A stretch of DNA of 64,000 nt from Phreatobacter sp. (GCF_027532945.1 NZ_JAPZTZ010000010.1:62001-126000), one strand, 5' to 3'; numbered from the stretch's first letter, positions 53,255-63,479 are shown. Notes: generated by a model not told the origin, from the letters alone. Translations and numbers: made by a program.

Positions 53255-54373
53255 TCAGCCCACCAGGGGGAACAGCCGCCCGGTCCGGATTGTCAGTGCC
53301 ACCGTCTCGCTGCGCGCCACCGCCCGGTCGAGCGGGACCTCGGCCTCGATCTGCGGCAGGTCGTCGGCAAGCCGGATCTCCAGCCGCCGGCTCGCAGCCG
53401 AACGGGTGTTCGCCGTCACCGTGCCTGTCGTCGTCCCGGCTCCGGCTGCAACGACGCTGACATCGCCGCTCCTGAGGAACAGCGCGGCCGGGCCGCTGGT
53501 CGCTCCGGCGGGGGCGGGACCCAGCCCGATCCCGCCGGCGCGGACCACCCCGTCGGCCACGGTCACGTCAAGGCGCACCGCCTGGCCGACGAAGCCGGCG
53601 ACGAAGGCGTTGGCCGGCCTGTCGAGCACGTCGTCGGGCGAGCCCACCTGCTCAAGCCGGCCGCGGTTGAGGATCGCCACGCGGTCGGCGAGTTCGACCG
53701 CCTCCTCCTGGTCATGGGTGACGAAGACCGTGGTGTGGCCAGTGCGATGGTGGATGTCGCGCAGCCATCGCCGGAGGTCCTTGCGGACCTGCGCGTCGAG
53801 CGCACCGAAAGGCTCGTCGAGGAGGAGCACGCGCGGCTCGACGGCGAGGGCCCGGGCGAGCGCCACGCGCTGGCGCTGGCCGCCCGAAAGCTGGCCGGGG
53901 AACCGCTGGCCGATGCCGGGCAGTTGCACCAGCTCGAGGAGGTCCTCCACCCGCCGGCGGATCTCGGCGCGGGGCGGGCGCAGGGCGCGCGGACGAACGG
54001 CGAGGCCGTAGGCGATGTTGTCCGCGACGCTCATGTGCCGAAACAGCGCGTAGTGCTGGAAGACGAAGCCGACCTTGCGGTCCTGGACGCGAAGGGCAGT
54101 CGCATCCTCGCCGCCGAAATGCACCGTGCCGGCGGAGAGCGGCTCGAGGCCGGCAATGGCCCTGAGCAGCGTCGTCTTGCCGGAGCCCGAAGGCCCCAGC
54201 AGGGCCAGCAGCTCGCCCGGGCGGATGTCGAGGTCGATGCCATCCAGGGCGCGGGTGCCGGCGAAGTCCTTGGCGAGGCCACGGACCGCAATGGCCGTGG
54301 CGCCTGCCGTCTCAGTGTCGGCTCTTGCCGGCGAGCGCGTCGCCGTATCGCCATTCGAGGAGGGACTTGGCAC
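53255..54373 (-). CDS. cysA: Sulfate/thiosulfate ABC transporter ATP-binding protein
   Basis: 372 residues if started at the GTG at 54373, which overlaps the end of cysW by 62 bases. The start is uncertain because no start codon lies nearer to the conserved [12 protein letters not shown]. Walker A is GPSGSGKTT, the Q-loop FVFQHYALF, the ABC signature [16 protein letters not shown], Walker [13 protein letters not shown] and the H-loop [11 protein letters not shown]. The C-terminal 100 residues form the regulatory beta domain typical of CysA. It powers sulfate import with CysT/CysW. Confidence 0.92.
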   Translation of the reverse strand: MPSPSSNGDTATRSPARADTETAGATAIAVRGLAKDFAGTRALDGIDLDIRPGELLALLGPSGSGKTTLLRAIAGLEPLSAGTVHFGGEDATALRVQDRKVGFVFQHYALFRHMSVADNIAYGLAVRPRALRPPRAEIRRRVEDLLELVQLPGIGQRFPGQLSGGQRQRVALARALAVEPRVLLLDEPFGALDAQVRKDLRRWLRDIHHRTGHTTVFVTHDQEEAVELADRVAILNRGRLEQVGSPDDVLDRPANAFVAGFVGQAVRLDVTVADGVVRAGGIGLGPAPAGATSGPAALFLRSGDVSVVAAGAGTTTGTVTANTRSAASRRLEIRLADDLPQIEAEVPLDRAVARSETVALTIRTGRLFPLVG

Positions 54374-55175
54374 CGAGCGTGACCAGGGCGAGGAGGGCGA
54401 GGAGGGCGGCAACCGCGAAGGCGCCAACGAAATTGTACTCATTGTAGAGGATCTCCACATGGAGCGGCATGGTGTTGGTCAGGCCGCGGATATGGCCTGA
54501 GACGACGGCGACAGCGCCGAACTCGCCCATGGCGCGGGCGTTGCAGAGCAGGACCCCGTAGAGCAGGGCCCAGCGGATGTTCGGCAGAGTGACGGTGAGG
54601 AAGGCCTTGAGTCCCGAGGCGCCGAGGGTCAGCGCAGCTTCCTCCTCGGCCGTACCCTGTTCCTGCATCAGCGGGATCAGCTCGCGGGCGATGAAGGGGA
54701 GCGTCACGAAGGTCGTCGCCAGCACGATGCCGGGCAGGGCGAAGATGATCTTGATGTTCCAGGCCGACAGAAGGGGACCGAGGAGGCCATGGCTGCCGAA
54801 GACCAGCACGAAGACCAGGCCCGAGACCACCGGTGAGACCGAGAAGGGCAGGTCGATCAGGGTGATGAGCAGGCTCTTTCCAGGAAACTCGAACTTGGCG
54901 ATGGCCCAGGCGGCGGCGACGCCGAAGACGAGATTGGCCGGTACCGTGATGGCCGCAACCGTGAGCGTCAGCGTCACCGCCGACCAGGTCGCCTCGTCAT
55001 CGAAGGCAGCAAGCGCTGCTTCCGGTCCCTTGCGCAACGCCTCGCTGAAGACCGCCGCCAGCGGCAGCAGCACCACCAGCGCGAGGAAGGCGACAGCGAC
55101 GAGGATCAGCAGCCAGCGGACGGCGAGGCTTTCCTGAAGCGGCGAGCGGAAGGTGGCGCGCGACACGTCAGACAT
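54312..55175 (-). CDS. cysW: Sulfate ABC transporter permease CysW
   Basis: 287 residues, six membrane segments, with the coupling-helix EAA motif in [31 protein letters not shown] and [37 protein letters not shown] is characteristic of CysW. It overlaps cysT by 8 bases and cysA by about 60, so the four genes are one transcript. Confidence 0.94.
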   Translation of the reverse strand: MSDVSRATFRSPLQESLAVRWLLILVAVAFLALVVLLPLAAVFSEALRKGPEAALAAFDDEATWSAVTLTLTVAAITVPANLVFGVAAAWAIAKFEFPGKSLLITLIDLPFSVSPVVSGLVFVLVFGSHGLLGPLLSAWNIKIIFALPGIVLATTFVTLPFIARELIPLMQEQGTAEEEAALTLGASGLKAFLTVTLPNIRWALLYGVLLCNARAMGEFGAVAVVSGHIRGLTNTMPLHVEILYNEYNFVGAFAVAALLALLALVTLGAKSLLEWRYGDALAGKSRH

Positions 55176-56031
55176 GGCCGTACCGCCTCAGGCACCAGGC
55201 CTGCACGAGATTGATGGCGAGGAGGCTGGTGAAGGAGATGGCCAGCATCACCACGGCGATGGCCGTGGCGCCGACATAGTTGAACTCCTCCAGCTGCACG
55301 ATGATGAGCAGCGGCGCGATCTCCGACACGAAGGGCATGTTGCCGGCGATGAAGATCACCGAGCCGTATTCGCCGACGGCGCGGGCGAAGGCGAGGGCGA
55401 AGCCGGTGAGCACCGCCGGCAGCATTGCGGGCAGGATCACCCGCACCACGGTCTGCAGTCGGCTCGCCCCGAGCGTCGCGGAGGCTTCCTCGACCTCGCG
55501 GTCAAGGTCGGCGAGGACTGGCTGGACGGTGCGCACGACAAAGGGCAGGCCGATGAAGACCAGCGCCACGAAGATGCCGGAGGGCGTGAAGGCGATGCGG
55601 ATGCCGAACAGGTCGTTCACCAGCGATCCCACCCAGCCATTGGTGGCGTAGATGGCGGCAAGCGCGATGCCGGCGACCGCCGTCGGCAGGGCGAAGGGCA
55701 GGTCCACCATCGCATCCAGGACGGCCCGGCCGGGAAAGCGGTAGCGGGTGAGCACCCAGGCGACGACGAGGCCGGCGACCGCATTGAGCGCGGCGGCGAC
55801 GAGCGACAGGTAGAAGCTCGTCTCAAGCGCCGCCCGCACCCGCGGCGAGGAGGCCACCGCAACCAGACCGCCGATGCCAAGGCCTGATGCGCGCCAGACC
55901 AGCACCGACAGCGGGATCAGCACGATGAGCGAGAGATAGGCCAGCGCGAAGCCGAGCGTCGGCCCGAATCCGGGCAGCGCGCTCGGCCGCCGTCGCGGCA
56001 GGCTCCATCCTGACAGGGTGGCCGCCGTCAT
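55168..56031 (-). CDS. cysT: Sulfate ABC transporter permease CysT
   Basis: 287 residues, six membrane segments. The CysT-type [27 protein letters not shown] and the EAA loop [51 protein letters not shown] are visible. Its ATG overlaps the stop of the binding-protein gene (ATGA). With CysW it forms the membrane channel. Confidence 0.94.
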   Translation of the reverse strand: MTAATLSGWSLPRRRPSALPGFGPTLGFALAYLSLIVLIPLSVLVWRASGLGIGGLVAVASSPRVRAALETSFYLSLVAAALNAVAGLVVAWVLTRYRFPGRAVLDAMVDLPFALPTAVAGIALAAIYATNGWVGSLVNDLFGIRIAFTPSGIFVALVFIGLPFVVRTVQPVLADLDREVEEASATLGASRLQTVVRVILPAMLPAVLTGFALAFARAVGEYGSVIFIAGNMPFVSEIAPLLIIVQLEEFNYVGATAIAVVMLAISFTSLLAINLVQAWCLRRYGHV

Positions 56032-57089
56032 CGCGTCGCGGCGCCGGGGCGGTAGATCTGGTCGAAGCTCGCCCCGTCGGCGAAATGGTCCTTGTGGGCC
56101 TTGGCCCAGCCGCCGAACTGCTGGTCGATCGTGACGAGTTTCAGCTGCGGGAAGCGCGCGATGTCAGCAGGGTCCGCCGCCTCCGGCTTGAACGGCCGGT
56201 AGAAGTTCTTGGCGATGATCTTCTGCGCCTCGGGCGTGTAGAGGAACTCGAGATAGGCCTGCGCCACCGCCCGCGTCCCACGCTTGTCGACCACCTGGTC
56301 CACCACCGTCACCGGCGGCTCGGCGAGGATCGAGAGCGAGGGGGTGATGATGTCGAACTTGTCGGCGCCGAATTCCTGCACCGACAGGTAGGCCTCGTTC
56401 TCCCAGGCGATCAGCACGTCGCCGAGATTGCGCTGGACGAAGGTGGTCGTGGAACCGCGCGCGCCGGTGTCGAGCACGGGGACGTTCCGGTAGATGGCCT
56501 CGACGAAGGCCTTGGCCTTGGCCGCATCGCCATTGGTGCGGGCGAGCTCATAAGCCCAGGCTGCAAGATAGTTCCAGCGTGCGCCGCCCGAGGTCTTGGG
56601 GTTCGGCGTGATGACGCTGATGCCGGGCTTGGCGAGGTCGGCCCAGTCGCGGATCTGCTTCGGGTTGCCCTTGCGCACCAGCAGCACGATGGTCGAGGTG
56701 TAGGGCGAGGAATTGTTCGGCAGCCTGCTCTGCCAGTTGGCGGCGATCTTGCCGCCGTTCTCGACGATGGCGTCGATATCGCCACCCAGGGCGAGGGTGA
56801 CGACATCCGCCTCAAGCCCGTCGATCACCGAGCGCGCCTGGCGGCCCGAGCCGCCATGGGAGGTGCGGATCGTCACCTGCTGGCCGCTCTTCTCGCGCCA
56901 ATGTTTGGCGAAGGCCTCGTTGAGGAAACGGTAGAGCTCGCGCGTCGGATCGTAGGAGACGTTGACGAGAGTGACGGGCGCCTGGGCGCGCACCGGACGG
57001 GATGCACCGATGAGGGCGGCCGTTCCGGCGGCTCCGGCTCCATAGGCGAGGAGGGCTCGTCGCGAGAGAGCGGGGACGTGGCGGGTCAT
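56028..57089 (-). CDS. Sulfate-binding periplasmic protein (Sbp/CysP)
   Basis: 353 residues from the ATG at 57089, behind GGAGG. The signal peptide has a twin-arginine-like motif ([21 protein letters not shown]). The mature protein follows the sulfate-binding family: [70 protein letters not shown] and [12 protein letters not shown]. It captures sulfate or thiosulfate for CysTWA. It is the first gene of the importer operon, facing the assimilation operon across a 439-bp control region. Confidence 0.93.
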   Translation of the reverse strand: MTRHVPALSRRALLAYGAGAAGTAALIGASRPVRAQAPVTLVNVSYDPTRELYRFLNEAFAKHWREKSGQQVTIRTSHGGSGRQARSVIDGLEADVVTLALGGDIDAIVENGGKIAANWQSRLPNNSSPYTSTIVLLVRKGNPKQIRDWADLAKPGISVITPNPKTSGGARWNYLAAWAYELARTNGDAAKAKAFVEAIYRNVPVLDTGARGSTTTFVQRNLGDVLIAWENEAYLSVQEFGADKFDIITPSLSILAEPPVTVVDQVVDKRGTRAVAQAYLEFLYTPEAQKIIAKNFYRPFKPEAADPADIARFPQLKLVTIDQQFGGWAKAHKDHFADGASFDQIYRPGAATR

Positions 57090-57528
57090 GTGGCCTCCGA
57101 ATGACGTTTCTGCCTTCAAGAGCATGACAAAGCCGTCCTCCGATCAACCGGGATTTGGGCGGAAAAGAGAAAAAAGATCCACGTTTCAGCCGCGATTGCC
57201 CTTGCAGAGGAAAATTCCTCTCAGGAAGCCGCGGGGGGTAAGACCCTCTCCCGAGGGCACTGCCGCCACTCGCCGTCCCACGCGTCGCGATGGTCTGTCC
57301 GGCGCTGCAAGCGTGTGGATCGGCGGAGAATATCTCTCTTCAGAGCCGGAATGATCGGGGAGGGCGGGGCATGGTCATCTCTCCGCGCGCGATCAAAGGG
57401 AAGAAGAGTCTCCGTTGGGGCCCGATCGCCAAAGCTGGTTCTTATTTCCGATACGGGCCTTCTAAGCCGTTGTGTGTACTTGTTATTTGGACGTAGTTCC
57501 AAGTCCCTGACGCGTCGCAGACCCGACC
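57090..57528. promoter_or_regulatory. Divergent control region of the two sulfate operons
   Basis: 439 bases without a convincing gene. It contains the dyad AGAGGAA-N2-TTCCTCT at 57206-57221, 117 bases upstream of the binding-protein gene, amid purine-rich AAAAGAGAAAAAAG-type sequence. Just before the + strand operon is an AT-rich stretch (TTGTGTGTACTTGTTATTTG, about 57470-57490) that could be its promoter, about 40-60 bases before the ATG at 57529. A sulfur regulator such as CysB or a Rrf2-type protein may act here; that is inference. Confidence 0.5.
57206..57221. repeat. Dyad AGAGGAA-N2-TTCCTCT in the sulfate control region
   Basis: Perfect 7-base arms with a 2-base spacer. The position between divergent sulfur operons suits a shared operator. 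No known consensus was matched. Confidence 0.4.
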
Positions 57529-57870
57529 ATGGCCACCACGAAACAAAAAATTCTCCTTCCCGCCATCCTGCTCGCCAACGACCTCCTCGATGGCGACGTG
57601 GTGTTCTGGACGGAGCGAGGTTGGTCCATCGATCCCGCCGAGGCACTGGTGGCGGGCGACGAGGCGGCGGCCATCCGCCTCCAGGAGGTCGCCGCGGCGG
57701 CCCTGGCGCGCGGCACGGTGGTCGACGCCTACCTGGTCGACGTGACACTCCGCGACGACGGCCTACCCGTCCCCAATCATTTCCGTGAGCGGTTCAAGAT
57801 CGCTGGTCCTTCCATCCGGCAGGACCTCGGCAAGCAGGCCGCCTTCGCCCATCTGCGCGGGAGGGCCTGA
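57529..57870 (+). CDS. DUF2849 domain-containing protein
   Basis: 113 residues. The conserved core is LLPAILLANDLLDGDVVFWTERGWSIDPAEALVAGDEAAA, with a later VVDAYLVDVTL. The family is small, cytosolic and found almost only immediately upstream of cysI in alphaproteobacteria; its role in sulfite reduction is not known. The stop overlaps the cysI start as TGATG, so the two are co-translated. Confidence 0.9.
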   Translation: MATTKQKILLPAILLANDLLDGDVVFWTERGWSIDPAEALVAGDEAAAIRLQEVAAAALARGTVVDAYLVDVTLRDDGLPVPNHFRERFKIAGPSIRQDLGKQAAFAHLRGRA

Positions 57871-59555
57871 TGTACCGCTACGACCAGTTCGACGAGGCCT
57901 TCGTTCGCGAGCGCGTCGCTCAGTTCCGCGGCCAGGTGGCCCGCCGCATCGATGGCGCGCTGACCGAGGACGAGTTCAAGCCGCTGCGCCTGAAGAACGG
58001 CGTCTACCTGCAGCTCCACGCCTATATGCTCCGCATCGCCATTCCCTATGGCACGCTGTCGTCGGTGCAGCTGCGCCAGCTCGCGCTGATCGGCGAGCGC
58101 TACGACCGCGGCTACGGCCACTTCACCACGCGGCAGAACCTTCAGTTCAACTGGCCGAAGCTTCGCGACATCCCCGACATTCTCGACCTCCTGGCCGATG
58201 TCGGGATGCACTGCATCCAGACCTCGGGCAACTGCATCCGCAACACCACGGCCGACCATTTCTCCGGCGCCGCCGCCGATGAGGTGGAGGATCCGCGTCC
58301 CACCGCCGAGCTCATCCGGCAGTGGTCGACCATGCATCCCGAGTTCGACTACCTGCCGCGCAAGTTCAAGATCGCGGTCACCGGCGCTGCGCGCGATCGC
58401 GCCGCCATCCGCGCCCATGACATCGGCATCCAGGTGGTCCGCCATCCCGTCAGCGGCGAGGTGGGCTATCGCCTCTTCGTCGGCGGCGGCCTCGGCCGCA
58501 CCCCGATGATCGGCAAGCTGGTGCGCGACTTCCTGCCCAAGGCGCATCTGCTCGCCTATCTTCAGTCGCTGATGCGCGTCTACAATCTCGAGGGACGGCG
58601 CGACAACAAGTACAAGGCGCGGGTCAAGATCCTCGTCCACGAGATCGGCATCGAGGAGTTCCGTGCCCGCGTCGAGGCGGAATTCGCAGCCCTCGATCCC
58701 GCCGCGATCGCCGCCGACCCGGACGAAGTCGCGCGGATCGAGGCCTATTTCGCCGCGCCCGCCTTTGCGACGTTCCCCGCAGACAGCCAGCGTGTCGTCG
58801 CCGACCGCGCCCGTGATGCCGCCTTCGACCGCTGGGTCGAGACCAACACCTTCCCCCATCGCCAGCCCGGATATGCTGCGGTCACGGTGTCGCTGAAGCC
58901 GGTCGGCGGCGTGCCGGGCGATGCCACCAGCGACCAGATGCGGGCGGTCGCCGACCTCGCCGATGCCCATTCCTTCGGTGAGATCCGCGTCTCGCACCAC
59001 CAGAACCTCATCCTGCCGCATGTGCGCCAGGACGAGCTCCACGCCCTGTGGACTGGGCTCGTCGCAGCCGGGCTTGCCGAGGCCAATGCCGGTCTCATCA
59101 CCGACATCATCGCCTGCCCGGGCCTCGACTACTGCGCCCTGGCCACCGCCCGCTCCATCCCGATCGCCCAGGCCATTTCCCGCCGCTTCGGGTCGGCGGA
59201 GCGCCAGCGCGAGATCGGCGAGCTCGGCATCAAGATCTCCGGCTGCATCAATGCCTGCGGTCATCACCATGTCGGCCATATCGGCATTCTCGGCCTCGAG
59301 AAGTCCGGTCAGGAGAGCTACCAGGTGACGCTCGGCGGCGACGCCACCGAGAACGCCGCCATCGGCCAGCTGCTCGGCCCCGGCATCACCGCGGAAGAGG
59401 TGCCCGACGCCATCGAGAGGCTCGTGGGGGTCTATCTGGCCCACCGGCATGACGGCGAGACCTTCGCCGAAGCCGTACGCCGCCTCGGCATCGAGCCCTT
59501 CAAGGCGGGCTTCCTGGCACCCCAGCCGGCGGAGGCCGCCCATGCCGCTGCTTGA
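57870..59555 (+). CDS. cysI: Siroheme-dependent sulfite (nitrite/sulfite) reductase
   Basis: 561 residues with the duplicated ferredoxin-type half domains. The iron-sulfur/siroheme ligands are C416 and C422 (CPGLDYC, C-x5-C) with C459 and C463 (GCINACGHH, C-x3-C). Earlier siroheme-binding segments are FTTRQNLQFNW and TSGNCIRNTTADHF. It reduces sulfite to sulfide with six electrons, most likely from ferredoxin or a flavoprotein, as no cysJ is present. The assignment to sulfite rather than nitrite rests on the cys context. Confidence 0.95.
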   Translation: MYRYDQFDEAFVRERVAQFRGQVARRIDGALTEDEFKPLRLKNGVYLQLHAYMLRIAIPYGTLSSVQLRQLALIGERYDRGYGHFTTRQNLQFNWPKLRDIPDILDLLADVGMHCIQTSGNCIRNTTADHFSGAAADEVEDPRPTAELIRQWSTMHPEFDYLPRKFKIAVTGAARDRAAIRAHDIGIQVVRHPVSGEVGYRLFVGGGLGRTPMIGKLVRDFLPKAHLLAYLQSLMRVYNLEGRRDNKYKARVKILVHEIGIEEFRARVEAEFAALDPAAIAADPDEVARIEAYFAAPAFATFPADSQRVVADRARDAAFDRWVETNTFPHRQPGYAAVTVSLKPVGGVPGDATSDQMRAVADLADAHSFGEIRVSHHQNLILPHVRQDELHALWTGLVAAGLAEANAGLITDIIACPGLDYCALATARSIPIAQAISRRFGSAERQREIGELGIKISGCINACGHHHVGHIGILGLEKSGQESYQVTLGGDATENAAIGQLLGPGITAEEVPDAIERLVGVYLAHRHDGETFAEAVRRLGIEPFKAGFLAPQPAEAAHAAA

Positions 59556-60060
59556 CGCTCACGGATACCGCGCCGACCCCTGGCGCCGCATCGCCGCCGG
59601 CGAACCGGCAACCGGCGATGCCGTGCTGGTCGCTCTTGCTGACCTCCCCGCCGTGATTGCCGGCCGCTCCAATGCCCAGCGCATCGGCGTCGAGGTGGCG
59701 AACACGGTGCGCCTGCCGGACCTCAGCGCCTTCCTTGGCCAGTTGGACCTCGTCGCCATCGCCTTCCCGGCCTTCAATGACGGCCGGGCCTTCAGCCTTG
59801 CCCGCCAGCTGCGCGAGGCCGGCTTCAAGGGCGCGGTGAGGGCGGTCGGGCCGGTGATCGCCGACCAGTTCACCCATCTCGTCGCCTGTGGCTTCGATGA
59901 GGTCGAGGTGCCGGACGCCATCGCCGCCCGCCAGCCGGAGGCACAGTGGCGCGGCGCGCTCGCCTCCTATGGCGCGACCTACCAGACCGGCTATGGCGCC
60001 GGTGCCAGCATCCTCGAGCGCCGCCGGGCCTTGAGGGCGGGGCAGGGGGCGGCGTCATGA
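59542..60060 (+). CDS. DUF934 domain-containing protein
   Basis: 172 residues from the ATG at 59542 (GGAGG ahead), overlapping the cysI end by 14 bases. Conserved DUF934 features are ALADLPAVIAGRSNAQRIGVEVANTVRLPDL, DLVAIAFPAFNDGRAFSLARQLRE and GPVIADQFTHLVACGFDEVEV. The family accompanies cysI and cysH across proteobacteria and is presumed to help sulfite reduction, perhaps as an electron carrier partner or assembly factor. It has no metal-binding Cys cluster. Confidence 0.92.
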   Translation: MPLLDAHGYRADPWRRIAAGEPATGDAVLVALADLPAVIAGRSNAQRIGVEVANTVRLPDLSAFLGQLDLVAIAFPAFNDGRAFSLARQLREAGFKGAVRAVGPVIADQFTHLVACGFDEVEVPDAIAARQPEAQWRGALASYGATYQTGYGAGASILERRRALRAGQGAAS

Positions 60061-60806
60061 GCGCCGCCCTTCTCGACCGTTTCCCCGAGGTCGATCCGCG
60101 GGACCCTGCCGCCATCCTTGCTGCGGCGCGCGCGGCCATCGACGGCCGCATCGTCTTCACCACGAGCTTCGGCCTCGAGGATCAGGTGATCACCCACCTC
60201 ATCGCCGAAGCGGGCCTCACCATCGACATCGCGACCATCGATACGGGCCGGCTCTTCGCCGAGACCTACGAGGTCTGGGCGCGCACCGAGGAGCGCTACG
60301 GCCTGCGCATCCGCTCGGTACATCCCGATGCGGAGGATCTTTCGGCCCTGCTCGCCACCCAGGGCGTCAATGGCTTCTATGACAGCGTTGCCGCTCGCAA
60401 GTCCTGCTGCGACACGCGCAAGGTCGTCCCGCTGGGCCACCTGCTCGCCGGCGCTGTCGCCTGGGTGACGGGTCTGCGCGCCGACCAGTCCGGTTCGCGG
60501 GCCGAGGTCTCGCCCTGGTCGCGCGACGAGACGCGCGGCCTCCTCAAGGTCAGTCCGCTCGCCGCCTGGAGCCGCGCCGAGGCCGTGGCCTTCGCCGATG
60601 GCCACGACGTTCCGCGCAACACCCTTCACGCGCAGGGCTTCCTCTCCATCGGCTGCGCGCCCTGCACCCGCGCGGTCGCGCCCGGCGAGCCGGAGCGTGC
60701 GGGCCGCTGGTGGTGGGAAGAAGAGGCCGGCGGCGAATGCGGCCTGCACGTGACGGCGGATGGCCGCCTCGTCCGCGCCGCCGCCCGGCCGGAGATCCCG
60801 GCATGA
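60057..60806 (+). CDS. cysH: Adenylyl-sulfate (APS) reductase, iron-sulfur type
   Basis: 249 residues; the ATG overlaps the previous stop (ATGA). The PP-loop-like [15 protein letters not shown] and [13 protein letters not shown] are CysH features. It keeps both Cys pairs that bind a 4Fe-4S cluster, C117-C118 (KSCCDTRK) and C200/C203 (IGCAPCTRA), which marks reduction of APS rather than PAPS. The C-terminal ECGLH redox Cys is also present. No APS kinase (cysC) is in the operon, which agrees. Confidence 0.95.
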   Translation: MSAALLDRFPEVDPRDPAAILAAARAAIDGRIVFTTSFGLEDQVITHLIAEAGLTIDIATIDTGRLFAETYEVWARTEERYGLRIRSVHPDAEDLSALLATQGVNGFYDSVAARKSCCDTRKVVPLGHLLAGAVAWVTGLRADQSGSRAEVSPWSRDETRGLLKVSPLAAWSRAEAVAFADGHDVPRNTLHAQGFLSIGCAPCTRAVAPGEPERAGRWWWEEEAGGECGLHVTADGRLVRAAARPEIPA

Positions 60807-61705
60807 CCAGCCCCTCCCATCTCGACCGGCTGGAGGCCGAGGCGATCGGCATCATCCGCGAGACGCTCGCGACAGCTGAGCGGCCGGTGCTGCTCTATTC
60901 GATCGGCAAGGATTCCTCCGTCCTGCTGCACCTTGCCCGCAAGGCGGTCTATCCGGGGCGGCTGCCGTTTCCGCTGCTGCATGTCGACACGCTCTGGGAA
61001 TTCCAGGAGATGGGGCGCTTCCGCGACGATCTCGCCCAGAAGCTCGGCCTTGACCTCATCGTCCATGTGAACCGCGAGGGTGTGGCCGCCGGCGTGAACC
61101 CGATCGATTCCGGCTCCCGCATCCACACCGACGTCATGAAGACCGTGGCGCTGAAGCAGGCGCTCGATGCCGGCCGCTATGATGCCGCCTTCGGCGGCGC
61201 CCGCCGCGACGAGGAGAAGAGCCGCGCCAAGGAGCGTGTCTTCTCGGTCCGAACGCGCGACCATCGCTGGGACCCCAAGAGCCAGCGCCCCGAGCCCTGG
61301 CAGCTCTTCAACACCCTGAAGAAGCCCGGCGAGAGCTTCCGCGTCTTTCCGCTGTCCAATTGGACCGAGCTCGACGTCTGGGCCTATATCGAGCGCGAGC
61401 AGATCCCCGTCGTGCCGCTCTATTTCGCCGCCGAGCGCCCCGTGCTCTGGCGCGAGGGCACCTGGATCATGCGCGACGATGAGCGCATGCCGCTGCTGCC
61501 CGGCGAAGTCGTCCAGCACCGCATGGTCCGCTTCCGCACCCTCGGCTGCTACCCGCTCACCGGCGCCGTGGAGAGCACCGCGACCACCGTTCCCGAGATC
61601 ATCGCGGAGATGCGCGCCTCGCGCTCCTCCGAGCGCCAGGGCCGCCTGATCGACTTCGACAGCGCCGGCTCGATGGAGCTGAAGAAGCAGGAGGGGTATT
61701 TCTGA
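60803..61705 (+). CDS. cysD: Sulfate adenylyltransferase small subunit
   Basis: 300 residues, joined to cysH by ATGA. The PP-loop [16 protein letters not shown] (about residue 35), [34 protein letters not shown] and [28 protein letters not shown] are diagnostic. With CysN it makes APS from sulfate and ATP, driven by GTP. The stop overlaps the cysN start (TGATG). Confidence 0.97.
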   Translation: MTSPSHLDRLEAEAIGIIRETLATAERPVLLYSIGKDSSVLLHLARKAVYPGRLPFPLLHVDTLWEFQEMGRFRDDLAQKLGLDLIVHVNREGVAAGVNPIDSGSRIHTDVMKTVALKQALDAGRYDAAFGGARRDEEKSRAKERVFSVRTRDHRWDPKSQRPEPWQLFNTLKKPGESFRVFPLSNWTELDVWAYIEREQIPVVPLYFAAERPVLWREGTWIMRDDERMPLLPGEVVQHRMVRFRTLGCYPLTGAVESTATTVPEIIAEMRASRSSERQGRLIDFDSAGSMELKKQEGYF

Positions 61706-63321
61706 TGGGCGCCCTCGCTGCCGAGACCGCCGCGCCGCTGCCGGCCGCGGCCAATGATGCCGCACCGGCCAGCCGCTCGCTGCTGCGCTTCATCACCTGC
61801 GGCTCGGTCGATGACGGCAAGTCGACCCTTCTTGGCCGCCTGCTCTACGAGGCGGGCGCCATTCCCGACGACGTCATTGCGACGCTCGAGGCGGACAGCG
61901 CCCGTATCGGCCGGGCAGATCGCGGCCTCGACTATTCGCTGCTGCTCGACGGCCTGCAGGCCGAGCGCGAGCAGGGCATCACCATCGACGTCGCCTATCG
62001 CTATTTCTCCACCGCCCGCCGCGCCTTCATCGTCGCGGATACGCCGGGCCACGAGCAGTACACCCGCAACATGGCGACCGGCGCCTCGACCGCCGATCTC
62101 GCCATCATCCTCATCGATGCCGGCAAGGGCGTGCTGCCGCAGACCCGCCGCCATGCCCTCATCGCCGCCTTCGTCGGCGTCCGGCACCTCGTGGTGGCCA
62201 TCAACAAGATCGACCTGGTCGATTGCGACGCCGGTCGCATCCGCGCCATCGAGACCGCTTTCCGTTCGGCCATCACCGGCCTCGCCTTCGACAGCGTGAC
62301 GGTGATCCCGCTCTCCGCCCGCGATGGCGACAATCTCGCTGCCCTGTCGCCGCGCACTCCCTGGTATGACGGCCCGACGCTGCTGGGCTGGCTCGAGGCG
62401 GTGGGCGTCGACGGCGCCGCCGGCGGCCGCGGCTTCATCATGCCGGTGCAATGGGTGAACCGGCCCGATGCGGCCTTCCGCGGCTTCGCCGGGACCATCG
62501 CCGCGGGCAGCCTCGCGGTTGGCGACAGCGTGGATATCCTCCCATCGCGCCAGACCGCCCGCGTCACCCGCATCGTGACCTTCGACGGCGACCTGCAGCG
62601 CGCCGGTGCAGGCACCGCGGTCACCCTTGTCCTTGACCGCGAGATCGACGTCTCGCGCGGTGACGTGATCGTCGCGGCGGGAACGGCGCAGCGGGCCGTG
62701 CGGGTGCGCACCAGCCTCGACGCCAAGGTGCTCGTCACTGGCCAGGCGGCGCTCGTCCCTGGCGCCACCTATCTCCTGCGCCTCGGCACCGCCTCGGCCA
62801 ATGCCACGGTGGAGAGGGTCGTCCACGGCATCGACATCGCCACCTATGAGGAGCGCGACCGCGCCAGCGTCGAGACCAACGAACTCGCCGTGGTGCGCCT
62901 GCGCTTCGACAGGCCCCTCGCCGTCGCGTCCTATGCCGTCTCGCAGGGTCTCGGCGCCTTCATCCTCATCGACAAGGTCACCCACGAGACGGCGGCCATG
63001 GGCACCGTCCTCGGCGAGGCAGCCTCGGCGCATCGCCCGCGGCTCCAGCTGGTGGGCCAGAGCTTCGAACAGGCGATGGTCCGCACCTATGGCGGCGACT
63101 GGCGGCGCAATCTCGTCCCTGCCACCACCTGGCGGCTCGGCAGCGCCCTGCTGCTTGGCGTCGTCGTCGGCGTGCTCACCGGCCATCCCGGTTATGCCGC
63201 CGCCGCTGCCGCTGCGGACGCGCTCGTCCGGCCGCTGCTGCGCCATCTCCATCGCGGCCTCTGGAGCCGCTGGTCGGCCCGCCGCGAGGCGCCGCTTGCT
63301 GAAAATGGGGGCGGCATATGA
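61705..63321 (+). CDS. cysN: Sulfate adenylyltransferase GTPase subunit with DUF2061-like membrane tail
   Basis: 538 residues. EF-Tu-like GTPase: P-loop GSVDDGKST (residues 33-41), EREQGITIDVAYR (switch I), DTPGHEQYTRN (switch II) and NKID, followed by the two beta-barrel domains ending near GQSFEQAM at about 460. Instead of ending there or running into an APS kinase, the chain continues for about 75 residues with VPATTWRLGSALLLGVVVGV and RPLLRHLHRGLWSRW. This matches the two-helix DUF2061 pattern (S/TWR start, LHxxxW end). The tail should anchor the ATP sulfurylase to the inner membrane, near the importer. It overlaps the next small gene by ATGA. Confidence 0.93.
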   Translation: MGALAAETAAPLPAAANDAAPASRSLLRFITCGSVDDGKSTLLGRLLYEAGAIPDDVIATLEADSARIGRADRGLDYSLLLDGLQAEREQGITIDVAYRYFSTARRAFIVADTPGHEQYTRNMATGASTADLAIILIDAGKGVLPQTRRHALIAAFVGVRHLVVAINKIDLVDCDAGRIRAIETAFRSAITGLAFDSVTVIPLSARDGDNLAALSPRTPWYDGPTLLGWLEAVGVDGAAGGRGFIMPVQWVNRPDAAFRGFAGTIAAGSLAVGDSVDILPSRQTARVTRIVTFDGDLQRAGAGTAVTLVLDREIDVSRGDVIVAAGTAQRAVRVRTSLDAKVLVTGQAALVPGATYLLRLGTASANATVERVVHGIDIATYEERDRASVETNELAVVRLRFDRPLAVASYAVSQGLGAFILIDKVTHETAAMGTVLGEAASAHRPRLQLVGQSFEQAMVRTYGGDWRRNLVPATTWRLGSALLLGVVVGVLTGHPGYAAAAAAADALVRPLLRHLHRGLWSRWSARREAPLAENGGGI

Positions 63322-63479
63322 GCGACCGCGACGCCCCCTGGGCTGTGCGTCACGCCGACACGATCTTCAAGATCGTGCTCGTCGTCCTCGCCGCCCTCTG
63401 GCTCGTCCTGCCCGCCCGGCAGGAGCCGGCCAAGCCGCGGGCAGAAGCCGCGCTTGCCGATCCCGCGAGGCTGTCATGA
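63318..63479 (+). CDS. 53-residue single-span membrane protein in the cys operon
   Basis: ATG at 63318 overlaps the cysN stop (ATGA), and its own stop TGA at 63477-63479 overlaps the cysG start (ATGA), so it is translationally coupled on both sides. It begins MSDRDAPWAVRHADTIFKIV, and LVVLAALWLVLPA completes one membrane helix; a Pro/Ala/Glu tail of about 20 residues follows. The precise packing argues that it is real despite its size. The function is unknown. It could be a partner of the CysN membrane tail. Confidence 0.75.
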   Translation: MSDRDAPWAVRHADTIFKIVLVVLAALWLVLPARQEPAKPRAEAALADPARLS

